Source: an uncultured bacterium
Lineage (GTDB): Bacteria > Planctomycetota > Phycisphaerae > Sedimentisphaerales > Anaerobacaceae
Assembly (NCBI GenBank): GCA_913009865.1
Contig: CAJVYK010000114.1
Location: 1-5,878, forward strand
Reading direction: 5' to 3'
Length of the DNA stretch: 5,878 nt
The translations under genes and the position numbers were made by a program. Numbering within the stretch: the first letter of the stretch is position 1; each line of letters begins with the position of its first letter. This document shows positions 1 through 4,663 of this stretch, in pieces. Under the pieces are notes generated by a model. The model ran no database searches. It was not told where the DNA came from and worked only from the letters and a program-made list of their open reading frames with translations.

Positions 1-187
1 GACGATCCAGTATCGGCAGCACAAACGCCGCCGTCTTGCCTGTACCCGTCTGGGCGCAGCCGATGATATCGCTGCCCTTAATTATCGCCGGTATTGCCTG
101 CGACTGTATTTCCGTGGGGGCTGTGTAACCTGTCGCCAATATCCCCTGAACCAGTGGATCTGAAAGACCAAATGTTTTAAATGGCAT
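1..187 (-). CDS. rhlE: DEAD-box ATP-dependent RNA helicase, N-terminal fragment (RhlE-like)
   Basis: This is the first 62 residues of a cytoplasmic ATP-dependent RNA helicase; the rest lies beyond the window edge. The fragment opens MPFKTFGLSD and carries the complete Q motif (F4 and F6-G7-L8, then GYTAPTEIQSQAIP at about 20-33), which senses adenine. Walker A (motif I) follows as AQTGTGKT at residues 45-52. These are hallmark motifs of DEAD-box superfamily 2 helicases, and the short N-terminus before the Q motif is typical of RhlE-type proteins. Such enzymes remodel RNA duplexes in ribosome assembly, RNA decay and cold adaptation. The ATG at 187-185 is preceded by AAGGAT (194-199) at good spacing. 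DEAD, SAT and helicase C motifs are not visible, so the RhlE subgroup is likely but not certain; the superfamily call is firm. Confidence 0.93.
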   Translation of the reverse strand, partial: MPFKTFGLSDPLVQGILATGYTAPTEIQSQAIPAIIKGSDIIGCAQTGTGKTAAFVLPILDR

Positions 188-343
188 TAAATAATCCTTA
201 AAAGAAAAACTCGTGAAAATGCAAACGTGCAGTTCGACTTGTGCATTTCAATTACTATAGTACCAAACTTTTATCTCAATTTCACTGACTTTCCGACAGA
301 TTCCCGCAATAAACATAAACTGAACAGGCAAGTTTGAATTGCT
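188..343 (-). promoter_or_regulatory. Leader and probable promoter region of the helicase gene
   Basis: This 156-base AT-rich gap separates the end of the channel gene from the helicase start. Reading leftward there is a -10-like TATAGT (254-259); the only nearby -35-like element, TTGAGA (274-279), sits 14 bases away, which is short. Between the -10 and the start codon an inverted repeat (AAATGCA at 217-223 with its complement at 242-248) could fold around an 18-base loop. Cold-inducible helicase genes often have structured leaders, but regulation here is only a guess. Confidence 0.3.
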
Positions 344-1498
344 CTAACCGCGTGAGAAACGTTTTGCCAGACACACTACAAACAGAGCCATCAGGCATCC
401 GCCGGCTGCGGCCTCGGCCATCGCCAGTGGTCGGCAGAGGCCGTGAGGTGAAGGATAAAAATCACCGTAGCCGAGCGTAGTAAATGTTATCGTGCTAAAG
501 TACAGGCCCTGGAAAAACGACGGCTCAATGGGCCCTTCTCGATAGACAAGCGAGCCGGGCTGCGAATAGAAAAATGCACAGGCAACGATAATCAGTGCGC
601 TTGCGACCAGAACCCTGACCGGCCTTTCGCCGTAGCCGAAAAGCAGTCGTCCAAAAACAAGCTCCGGCAACAACCGCACGGACCAAATCAAACGCCCCAG
701 TTTCTTTAACAGCGAGATGGTCTCATAGCCGGGCCCTCGCAGCTTCTGCCACAGACGGGCACATCGCTCGTTATAAAAACACTCACCTGCCAACTGATAA
801 TAGCCGGCCTCCTGGGCGGACTGCTTGACGAAACGCCAGAAGCTCTCATCCTCACCAAAACGACGGCGGGCAAAGAAAACCGAGTCATAAGCCGGCACCG
901 CTCTGCTCGATGAATAAACGCCGCCGAAATCTGTTTGGCCCAAAAATTTTACTTCTGAAAAATTTACACCCTTTACAAAATGGGTATTCGCAAACCTGGC
1001 GGATTTTTTAAAAAGGGCGCTGCCGAACAGACCGTAACTGTTGAAAACAGCTGTTCTGAATTTCGCATCCTGGCTGAAAACAGCGTTTTTGAAAGTTACA
1101 ACCCCATCAAACATACAGCCGTCAAAGCCGGCAGTGCCGCCGAATACGGCGTTTCTAAAGCGCACCTGACCCTTGAATACCGAGCTGTTGAAGATTACAT
1201 CTTTTTTGAACTCGACGGTAACGCTATCCGGCTCCGACCAGGGACCGGCGAAAACAATGTTTTCCTCGAAGCTGCATTTGTCAAAGACTATCGATTGAGA
1301 CAGTATCAGAGTCCTTAAGTCTTGATTCCGCCCCTGCGGCAGTTTTTCGGTCTGGAACTTTTCGGCGGGGTCAAAGAGCCGGTTAATGTCAAGTACGCCG
1401 GTGATGGTGCACCGGCTTAGTTGGATGTCATCTCCGTCGGCAAGGACCTGAAGTAACTGACTTGCGGATATGTGTTGTTTTTCTCTCTGAAAAGCCAT
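344..1498 (-). CDS. Pentapeptide-repeat protein fused to a two-TM potassium-channel pore
   Basis: This 384-residue protein probably forms a membrane ion channel with a cytoplasmic beta-helical sensor or scaffold. Residues about 65-190 carry a pentapeptide-like pattern with a large hydrophobic or Phe at every fifth position (such as VIFNSSVFKGQVRFRNAVF), which predicts a right-handed quadrilateral beta-helix. Residues 205-255 form a charged linker. A first membrane segment lies at about 294-312, a re-entrant pore helix at 328-341, the K+ selectivity filter TLGYGD at 341-346, and a second membrane segment at about 357-377, followed by a short basic tail. This is the Ion_trans_2 two-TM architecture; channels of this kind assemble as tetramers. 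It starts 15 bases after the kinase stop and is probably co-transcribed with it. No strong Shine-Dalgarno is visible (only a weak GGCAG-like stretch), which suggests coupling to the kinase. Gating signal and physiological role are unknown. Confidence 0.9.
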   Translation of the reverse strand: MAFQREKQHISASQLLQVLADGDDIQLSRCTITGVLDINRLFDPAEKFQTEKLPQGRNQDLRTLILSQSIVFDKCSFEENIVFAGPWSEPDSVTVEFKKDVIFNSSVFKGQVRFRNAVFGGTAGFDGCMFDGVVTFKNAVFSQDAKFRTAVFNSYGLFGSALFKKSARFANTHFVKGVNFSEVKFLGQTDFGGVYSSSRAVPAYDSVFFARRRFGEDESFWRFVKQSAQEAGYYQLAGECFYNERCARLWQKLRGPGYETISLLKKLGRLIWSVRLLPELVFGRLLFGYGERPVRVLVASALIIVACAFFYSQPGSLVYREGPIEPSFFQGLYFSTITFTTLGYGDFYPSPHGLCRPLAMAEAAAGGCLMALFVVCLAKRFSRG

Positions 1499-1513
1499 TG
1501 GCTGCCGTGGTAA

Positions 1514-2473
1514 TTATTCTATATCTTCTTTTTGCAGTAACTCGATAATCTCGGCTTTCGTGGGCAGCGCCTCAATCGAGCCGAACTTTGTGCAGGCCAA
1601 AGCTCCGGCGGCGCCGGCGAACTTAACCGCTTCTCTTACATCGTCCTTCACGGCACAGTAGGCGGCCAGCGCCCCCGCGAAGGCATCGCCGGAACAGGTC
1701 TGGTCAACAAGCTCAACCTCGAAAGCCGGGATATGGTCGGCGCCGGCTCTATCAACAACCATACAGCCGCGTTTGCCCATCGTTATGACCGCAGAATCGG
1801 CGCCGCGGGCAACAAGGTCGGAGCCGATGAGCTTGGCGGTGCGAATGTTGGCAGTGGACTGTGCGGTAATATCAGCAGCTTCGTAAAGATTCGGTATCAG
1901 GATATTGGCGCTAAAATATTCGATAGGCAGAGCACTGTTTTCCCAGCCGGGCCGCTCTATCGGTCTTGCAGGATTGAGAATGACCATGGTGCCGTGCAGT
2001 TTTGCGCAGCGAATGGCTTTGGTAATCGCCTCCTGCGGCAGTCGGCCGTGAATCAAACAGACATTAGCTTCGGAGATAACCTGCTCAGCGGTCTCGATAT
2101 CCTGGGGCAGTAAAGCACTGTTGGCTCCGGTGTATGTACAATCAGCGTTTTCACCCTCGGCATTAACCAGCGTAACGACAACGCCGGTATTTTTGGCTTC
2201 AGCGGTATAGACGAAGTTAGTGTTGATGTTGTACTCAGCCAGATTTGCCTTGACCATTTGACCGAATGGGTCACCGCCGACCTTGCTGATAAGATGCACT
2301 TCGCAGCCGCACAGGGCAGCTTCGGCTGCCTGGTTCGGACCAGGACCGGTAGCTGTGTATGCCAGGCCTGAGCCGGATACAGATTGACCGGCAGAGGGGA
2401 TTTGGCCGCACCTTATCGCTATGTCCACATAGCTGCCGCCAACTACAACTACCGAGGGTCTGCTTCCTGCCAT
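1514..2473 (-). CDS. PfkB/ribokinase-family carbohydrate kinase
   Basis: This 319-residue protein has the length and full architecture of cytoplasmic sugar kinases that transfer the ATP gamma-phosphate to a sugar or nucleoside. It starts with the family beta-strand and substrate-binding GGSYVD (12-17) and the NQA signature in TGPGPNQAAEA (42-52), then GGDPFG (66-71), NPA (167-169), PN..EA (194-199), ITMGKRG (230-236) and the second PfkB signature DQTCSGDAFAG (257-267). D263 is the expected catalytic base and S261-G262 the anion hole. Overall it is closest to ribokinase, but two sugar-contact sites differ from the E. coli enzyme: the GGKGAN loop is replaced by TGPGPN, and the usual Glu of the QLE segment appears as HGR (about 142-144). 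The substrate may therefore not be ribose, and no gene symbol is given. The ATG at 2473 has a GGGGA-type ribosome site (2479-2483) and a promoter upstream; the channel gene follows 15 bases downstream. Confidence 0.93.
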   Translation of the reverse strand: MAGSRPSVVVVGGSYVDIAIRCGQIPSAGQSVSGSGLAYTATGPGPNQAAEAALCGCEVHLISKVGGDPFGQMVKANLAEYNINTNFVYTAEAKNTGVVVTLVNAEGENADCTYTGANSALLPQDIETAEQVISEANVCLIHGRLPQEAITKAIRCAKLHGTMVILNPARPIERPGWENSALPIEYFSANILIPNLYEAADITAQSTANIRTAKLIGSDLVARGADSAVITMGKRGCMVVDRAGADHIPAFEVELVDQTCSGDAFAGALAAYCAVKDDVREAVKFAGAAGALACTKFGSIEALPTKAEIIELLQKEDIE

Positions 2474-2505
2474 TTTTGTCCCCGAAATCCATTCGATTGC
2501 TCTTT

Positions 2506-2533
2506 AGTATAACCAGTCAACTATCAAATGCAA
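2506..2533 (-). promoter_or_regulatory. Probable sigma70 promoter of the kinase-channel operon
   Basis: Reading leftward, a -35-like TTGCAT (2528-2533) is followed after 16 bases by TATACT (2506-2511), a five-of-six match to the -10 consensus. The -10 lies about 33 bases before the kinase ATG, giving a short normal leader with the GGGGA ribosome site. The -35 is weak (three of six), so the call rests on the -10 and its position. Confidence 0.5.
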
Positions 2534-2597
2534 ACTTTTTTAGGACAATCCAGGAGCCGGATTTTATCTGCGTGGTCTTTTAACTCATCGAAAATTT

Positions 2598-2640
2598 GAG
2601 ATTGCCAGGCCTCGCAACCGCTTTGCTCCTCACAATGACA
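2598..2640 (-). repeat. Dispersed intergenic repeat of the TCATTGCGAGGAGCGAAGC type
   Basis: On the minus strand this stretch begins TGTCATTGTGAGGAGCAAAG and ends GGCAATCTC. It matches, with several changes, a short repeat found in intergenic DNA of many unrelated bacteria (general form TCATTGCGAGGAGCGAAGC followed by a GAAGCAATCTC-like end). When wrongly translated it gives CHCEEQS-like strings, and indeed the minus frame here reads NCHCEEQSGCEAWQSQ. It is non-coding; the match is from memory and was not searched. Confidence 0.6.
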
Positions 2641-2676
2641 ATTTATCGATACATCCTTGAGATAGCGATATGCACG

Positions 2677-2705
2677 AAGGGCGTCGGGTAACACCCGACG
2701 CCCTT
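2677..2705. repeat. Perfect 13-bp inverted repeat with a 3-base loop
   Basis: The left arm AAGGGCGTCGGGT (2677-2689) is exactly complementary to the right arm ACCCGACGCCCTT (2693-2705) around the loop AAC. The GC-rich stem would be very stable as RNA from either strand. Just outside, CAC (2673-2675) and GTG (2709-2711) could extend it across a bulge. No T-run follows on either strand, so it is not a canonical intrinsic terminator; it may be a REP-like palindrome, an RNA-stabilising 3' end, or part of a small RNA. Confidence 0.85.
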
Positions 2706-2829
2706 GTAGTGTCTCTTTCCTCTTCTTCGCTTCTACTGGCCACTTCGCCGCCCTGGCGAGCCAATCCACGCCTGTTTTCGCCCAGCATTACAAGACCGGA
2801 GCCGGACAGCAAATTCTCGGCCACTTCTT
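2677..2829 (-). ncRNA. Candidate structured small RNA or long leader (speculative)
   Basis: A near-consensus promoter at 2835-2863 would start a leftward transcript near 2828-2829. No good protein gene follows: the open frame from a GTG at 2824 (64 codons) has no proper ribosome site and low-complexity, Arg/Glu-rich content. The transcript would contain a bulged stem (CTGGGCGA pairing with TCGCCAG, about 2755-2787) and would reach the perfect 13-bp hairpin at 2677-2705 after about 150 bases. This layout fits a small RNA ending at or near the hairpin, or a roughly 350-base leader for the kinase operon. No known RNA family was recognised, and there is no U-run to end the transcript. Confidence 0.22.
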
Positions 2830-2834
2830 ATAGG

Positions 2835-2863
2835 ACTATACCAGTTTTCTTCCTGAATGTCAA
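2835..2863 (-). promoter_or_regulatory. Near-consensus sigma70 promoter, leftward
   Basis: Reading leftward, the sequence has a perfect -35 TTGACA (2858-2863), an optimal 17-base spacer (2841-2857) and a -10 TATAGT (2835-2840, five of six). This is the best promoter match in the window. Transcription would start near 2828. It lies over 350 bases from the next supported coding start (kinase, 2473) and after the end of the FN3-like gene, so it either drives an untranslated RNA or provides a second promoter for the kinase operon. Confidence 0.55.
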
Positions 2864-2918
2864 CACTAAAGCTGCCTAAGTTTACAAATTTCGGTGTTTT
2901 TCGGATTGGTTCATCACG

Positions 2919-2941
2919 CCCTGAACCGTTCTGGTACAGGG
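2919..2941. repeat. Imperfect inverted repeat (9-bp arms, one mismatch)
   Basis: CCCTGAACC (2919-2927) pairs with GGTACAGGG (2933-2941) with one internal A-A mismatch and a 5-base loop. It lies about 170 bases beyond the 3' end of the FN3-like gene and lacks a following T-run, so a terminator role is uncertain. Confidence 0.4.
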
Positions 2942-3110
2942 AACGCCCTGAGCTGAAAAAGGTGAATCAAAACGGGAAATTGTTTGGTATATATATAACT
3001 TTACAGAAATCCGTAAAAACAAGCACTTTTTGAACCGCAGAGAACTCGTGGGCTATTCATTGAATCACGGATTCTGCGGATATACGGCGGATGTCTGAGT
3101 CCAACTGTCT

Positions 3111-3785
3111 TTACGCCGTTATCGTAGCGCTGATGGTTTCTGACCACGGGCCTTTCTGACCGCCCCTCTTTACCCATCGCAGCATATAATGGGCCATCTT
3201 GCCGCCATCGCCGCCTTCGTATTCGACCGTATGCGGGCTTGCGGTATCCATAAACACAAAGCTAAGCCCATCAGCCCCCACCGGAGCGGCATCACCTGCG
3301 GGTAATACCTTAACCCAAATCTCACAACCCATAATCCCTGCCGGCTTTGCCCTTCTTGTCGGGGTTGCTTCATCTACAAAGCGAATCTTATGCCGCAGCC
3401 TCTGGCTGGTATCAACCTGACCTATCGGCCTTGTGGTTATCTTGGCTATATTGGCGGTGCGAATCGTATCAGCCACCGTAATCCCCAGCGCCTCCCGCTC
3501 AGGGTCATCGACTGCATCGGACACCTGAAGCTGGCGGACAAGGTGTCTTATCGCTGACTTAAATTCATCACGACTGCTGTCCTTTGCCTGCCGGGCGGAT
3601 TGAGCAGCTTGGCGAGCGGTGATATGGTCGCTCATCTTCGCATTAAAATCCGCCTGCATATTCGATAACTGCACCAAATCAGCAGCGGTTAGCCCCAAAT
3701 CGGCTAAATGACCATCGGCATAGTCCATAAAATTGTTCGCCCACGCCGCAAACTGTCCATCAGTATCTGGAATATAGTCCGCCAT
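3111..3785 (-). CDS. Hypothetical protein with a helical N-terminal half and FN3-like C-terminus
   Basis: This 224-residue protein has no signal peptide or membrane segment. Residues 1-35 (MADYIPDTDGQFAAWANNFM and on) and 40-90 look helical, with an Ala/Gln/Arg-rich stretch at 57-88 (AAQSARQAKDSSRDEFKSAI) able to form a helical hairpin. Residues about 117-222 look like a beta-sandwich of fibronectin type III kind: VDTSQRLRHKIRFVDE (124-139), GCEIWVKV (153-160), then the typical last strands AHYMLRWVKRGGQKGPWSET (198-217). I recall similar hypothetical proteins from Planctomycetota and neighbouring phyla, with no assigned function. The ATG at 3785 has GAAAGGT (3792-3798) upstream. It starts 15 bases after the stop of the heptad-repeat ORF and is likely in the same transcript. 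A structural or adhesive scaffold role is possible but unproven. Confidence 0.82.
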   Translation of the reverse strand: MADYIPDTDGQFAAWANNFMDYADGHLADLGLTAADLVQLSNMQADFNAKMSDHITARQAAQSARQAKDSSRDEFKSAIRHLVRQLQVSDAVDDPEREALGITVADTIRTANIAKITTRPIGQVDTSQRLRHKIRFVDEATPTRRAKPAGIMGCEIWVKVLPAGDAAPVGADGLSFVFMDTASPHTVEYEGGDGGKMAHYMLRWVKRGGQKGPWSETISATITA

Positions 3786-3800
3786 TTTTCAACCTTTCAA

Positions 3801-4109
3801 TTAGAAGTCAGATAACGGATAACTGATAACGGTTTCTTTTCTTTTTGTCAAGGAGAAAACTATTCTCGCCGCGGAGATATTCAATCTCGCTGCGAAGATA
3901 TTCATTCTTGCCGTGGAAGAATTCTTTTCCGCCTCATATAAATCCAGTCTCGCTTCGGAGATATTTATTCTCGCCGTAGAGATATTCAATCTCGCTCCGG
4001 AAAAATCTAATCCAGTCGAAGCGGAATTCTTTCTCGCTACGGAGAAAATCATTTCCGTCGAGGAGGAATTCATTCTCGCTTGTATGGCAACCGTTCGTTT
4101 AAGCCCCAT
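3801..4109 (-). CDS. Short ORF of tandem heptapeptide repeats
   Basis: This 102-residue ORF is almost entirely built of seven-residue units with the pattern A-R-(I/L/M)-N-(I/S)-(S/F)-x, for example ARLNIST, ARINISE, ARMNIFA and ARLNISA. A short unique head (MGLKRTVAIQ) precedes them and a tail ETVISYPLSDF follows. Its DNA is an in-register 21-bp tandem repeat. Support for real translation: ATG at 4109 with a strong AAGGGGG ribosome site (4112-4118), and the FN3-like gene with its own ribosome site starts 15 bases after the stop. Against it: the plus strand is also open through the array, the codons follow the DNA repeat, and the tail is made by a separate GATAAC repeat. The alternating small, aliphatic and polar residues could form a beta-solenoid-like rod or be unstructured. 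No family was recognised and the function is unknown; it could be a leader-type ORF rather than a functional protein. Confidence 0.5.
   Translation of the reverse strand: MGLKRTVAIQARMNSSSTEMIFSVARKNSASTGLDFSGARLNISTARINISEARLDLYEAEKNSSTARMNIFAARLNISAARIVFSLTKRKETVISYPLSDF
3811..3832. repeat. GATAACGG/GATAACT short tandem repeat
   Basis: Three copies of GATAAC or GGATAAC stand in a row at 3811-3832, separated by GG or T. The arrangement resembles a small minisatellite seen between genes in many bacteria (often mistranslated as YPLSVISYPLS). Here it supplies the C-terminal VISYPLSDF of the heptad-repeat ORF. Confidence 0.5.
3865..4074. repeat. Ten tandem 21-bp repeats, in register, no indels
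   Basis: Ten consecutive 21-base units start at 3865, 3886, 3907, 3928, 3949, 3970, 3991, 4012, 4033 and 4054, with a decayed eleventh starting at 4075. The consensus on the plus strand begins CTCGC and ends GAGATATTCATT or similar; units at 3865, 3886, 3949 and 3970 are closest to it, those at 3928 and 4012 most diverged. No unit gains or loses a base, so the seven-codon frame is kept on both strands. That suggests selection for an open frame or recent expansion. Confidence 0.92.
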
Positions 4110-4238
4110 AACCCCCTTGGATGTAACGCTTTAGGATTAGAAACCAACCGGCTCACGTCTCGAACACCGGGTAAAGGCCGTCAATAAGGCGGGCGAGAGC
4201 CAGCCGAGTAATACGATTGCGGTGGTTTTATAAAGCTG

Positions 4239-4262
4239 TCCTGAGCGTTAGTTGAAGGATTA
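4239..4262 (+). repeat. Dispersed repeat of the TCCTGAGC...GTCGAAGGA type
   Basis: TCCTGAGCGTTAGTTGAAGG matches, with small changes, a short intergenic repeat of general form TCCTGAGCGNAGTCGAAGGA found scattered in many bacterial genomes. A second, closer copy lies at 5291-5310. The match is from memory. Confidence 0.5.
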
Positions 4263-4284
4263 GCCACAGAGTTCGCAGACATCG

Positions 4285-4305
4285 TCCGGAGCGTAGCGGA
4301 AGAAT
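4285..4305 (+). repeat. Dispersed repeat fragment of the same class (GGAGCGTAGCGGAAGAAT)
   Basis: TCCGGAGCGTAGCGGAAGAA is a variant of the TCCTGAGCGTAGCGAAGGAT-type repeat and lies 22 bases after the first copy in the same orientation. Its right end feeds into the left arm of the hairpin at 4299-4337. Confidence 0.35.
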
Positions 4306-4337
4306 AACAAACAGATAACTGTCGCCGGTTATTCTTC
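4299..4337. repeat. 10-bp perfect-stem hairpin overlapping a stop codon
   Basis: GAAGAATAAC (4299-4308) is exactly complementary to GTTATTCTTC (4328-4337), with a 19-base loop that can itself form ACAG/CTGT pairs. The right arm overlaps the TGA stop (4336-4338) of the small Cys/His gene, so on the minus strand the hairpin forms right at the 3' end of that gene. There is no T-run after it; it may act as an mRNA 3' stabiliser or weak terminator. Confidence 0.5.
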
Positions 4338-4617
4338 ATTCAATATCAAACTGGTCGGCAGTCCAAAAAATATCTCGCCCAACTGGGCCTCCGACCTGAA
4401 CCTCTCCATACTCTGGCCCGGGCATATCTGCTGTTCCGTGGTAATGAGGTACGTTGATATTAAAGTCACACTCACACTTGCCATTCGCACCCTTGCATTC
4501 ATGTATGTTATAGTGCTCCATACTAAGTTTTGCCCATGCTCCTTCCCACGTGTAGTGAACACCGAATATATGAGCATCACAACCGGGTGGTTGTATTGTA
4601 GTTACCCAAACCTTCAT
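4336..4617 (-). CDS. Small Cys/His-rich hypothetical protein
   Basis: This 93-residue protein begins MKVWVTTIQPPGCDAHIFGV and has no membrane segment or signal peptide. Its middle, about residues 35-60, is rich in possible metal ligands: H35, H39, C41, C48, C50, H58 and H60 (pattern HEC-x6-CEC-x7-HYH), which could bind zinc or another metal; this is inference. The C-terminus is acidic. The start is well supported by GGGAG (4624-4628) six bases before the ATG. It follows the TIR-like gene by 46 bases on the same strand and is probably translated from the same message, so a partner, accessory or immunity role is conceivable. I recognise no family. A competing frame on the same strand (4329-4580) lacks a ribosome site and was set aside. 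Confidence 0.6.
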   Translation of the reverse strand: MKVWVTTIQPPGCDAHIFGVHYTWEGAWAKLSMEHYNIHECKGANGKCECDFNINVPHYHGTADMPGPEYGEVQVGGPVGRDIFWTADQFDIE

Positions 4618-4663
4618 TTTGTACTCCCATACATTTTACACCGTCATTTTCTGGTTGGCCGGT

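Larger units (their letters stand above)
2474..3110. other. 637-base region without a convincing protein gene
   Basis: This gap lies between the 3' end of the FN3-like gene and the start of the kinase gene, so it should hold the terminator of the first and the promoter of the second. It contains the kinase promoter, a dispersed repeat (2598-2640), a perfect 13-bp hairpin (2677-2705), a near-consensus leftward promoter (2835-2863) and an imperfect hairpin (2919-2941). Short open frames are present on both strands but lack ribosome sites. In 2950-3110 I see only AT-rich DNA with a TATATATA tract near 2990 and a tiny GAATC/GATTC palindrome near 3063; no terminator with a T-run was found downstream of the FN3-like gene. 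Confidence 0.6.
4110..4335. other. Intergenic region with dispersed repeats, no supported gene
   Basis: This region lies between the heptad-repeat ORF and the small Cys/His protein. Two short dispersed repeats and one hairpin lie in its right half and are listed separately. The left half (4141-4227) has no start codon with a ribosome site in any frame. A leftward TTGACG lies at about 4185-4190 but no good -10 stands 16-18 bases downstream, so the promoter of the repeat ORF was not identified. Confidence 0.5.

Noticed and set aside
980..1318. 112-codon plus-strand ORF opposite the channel gene
   Set aside because: It is antisense to the regular Phe-rich beta-helix repeats, has no ribosome site, and its sequence is low in complexity.
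1733..2113. 126-codon plus-strand ORF opposite the kinase
   Set aside because: It is an antisense shadow of a clear PfkB kinase, with no family resemblance.
2677..2705. Intrinsic transcription terminator
   Set aside because: The stem is ideal but no T-run follows on either strand.
2524..2824. Two overlapping minus-strand ORFs (81 and 64 codons) through the repeats
   Set aside because: They translate the CHCEEQS-type dispersed repeat and the 13-bp palindrome, lack ribosome sites, and the 64-codon one starts with GTG only.
2670..2879. 69-codon plus-strand ORF MHEGRRVTPDALVVS
   Set aside because: It starts inside the palindrome, is Ser/Pro-rich, and has no ribosome site.
2857..3033. 58-codon plus-strand ORF MSTLKLPKFTNFGVFRIGSS
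   Set aside because: No Shine-Dalgarno, overlaps the -35 of the leftward promoter and a hairpin, and no recognisable family; left as a weak possibility.
3865..4074. CRISPR-like array
   Set aside because: Units are contiguous 21-mers without unique spacers and keep an open frame, so this is a minisatellite and not a CRISPR.
4153..4227. Open minus frame ending RLALARLIDGLYPVFET before a TGA
   Set aside because: It looked like the tail of a lost gene, but a stop lies directly upstream and only about 24 codons without a start remain.
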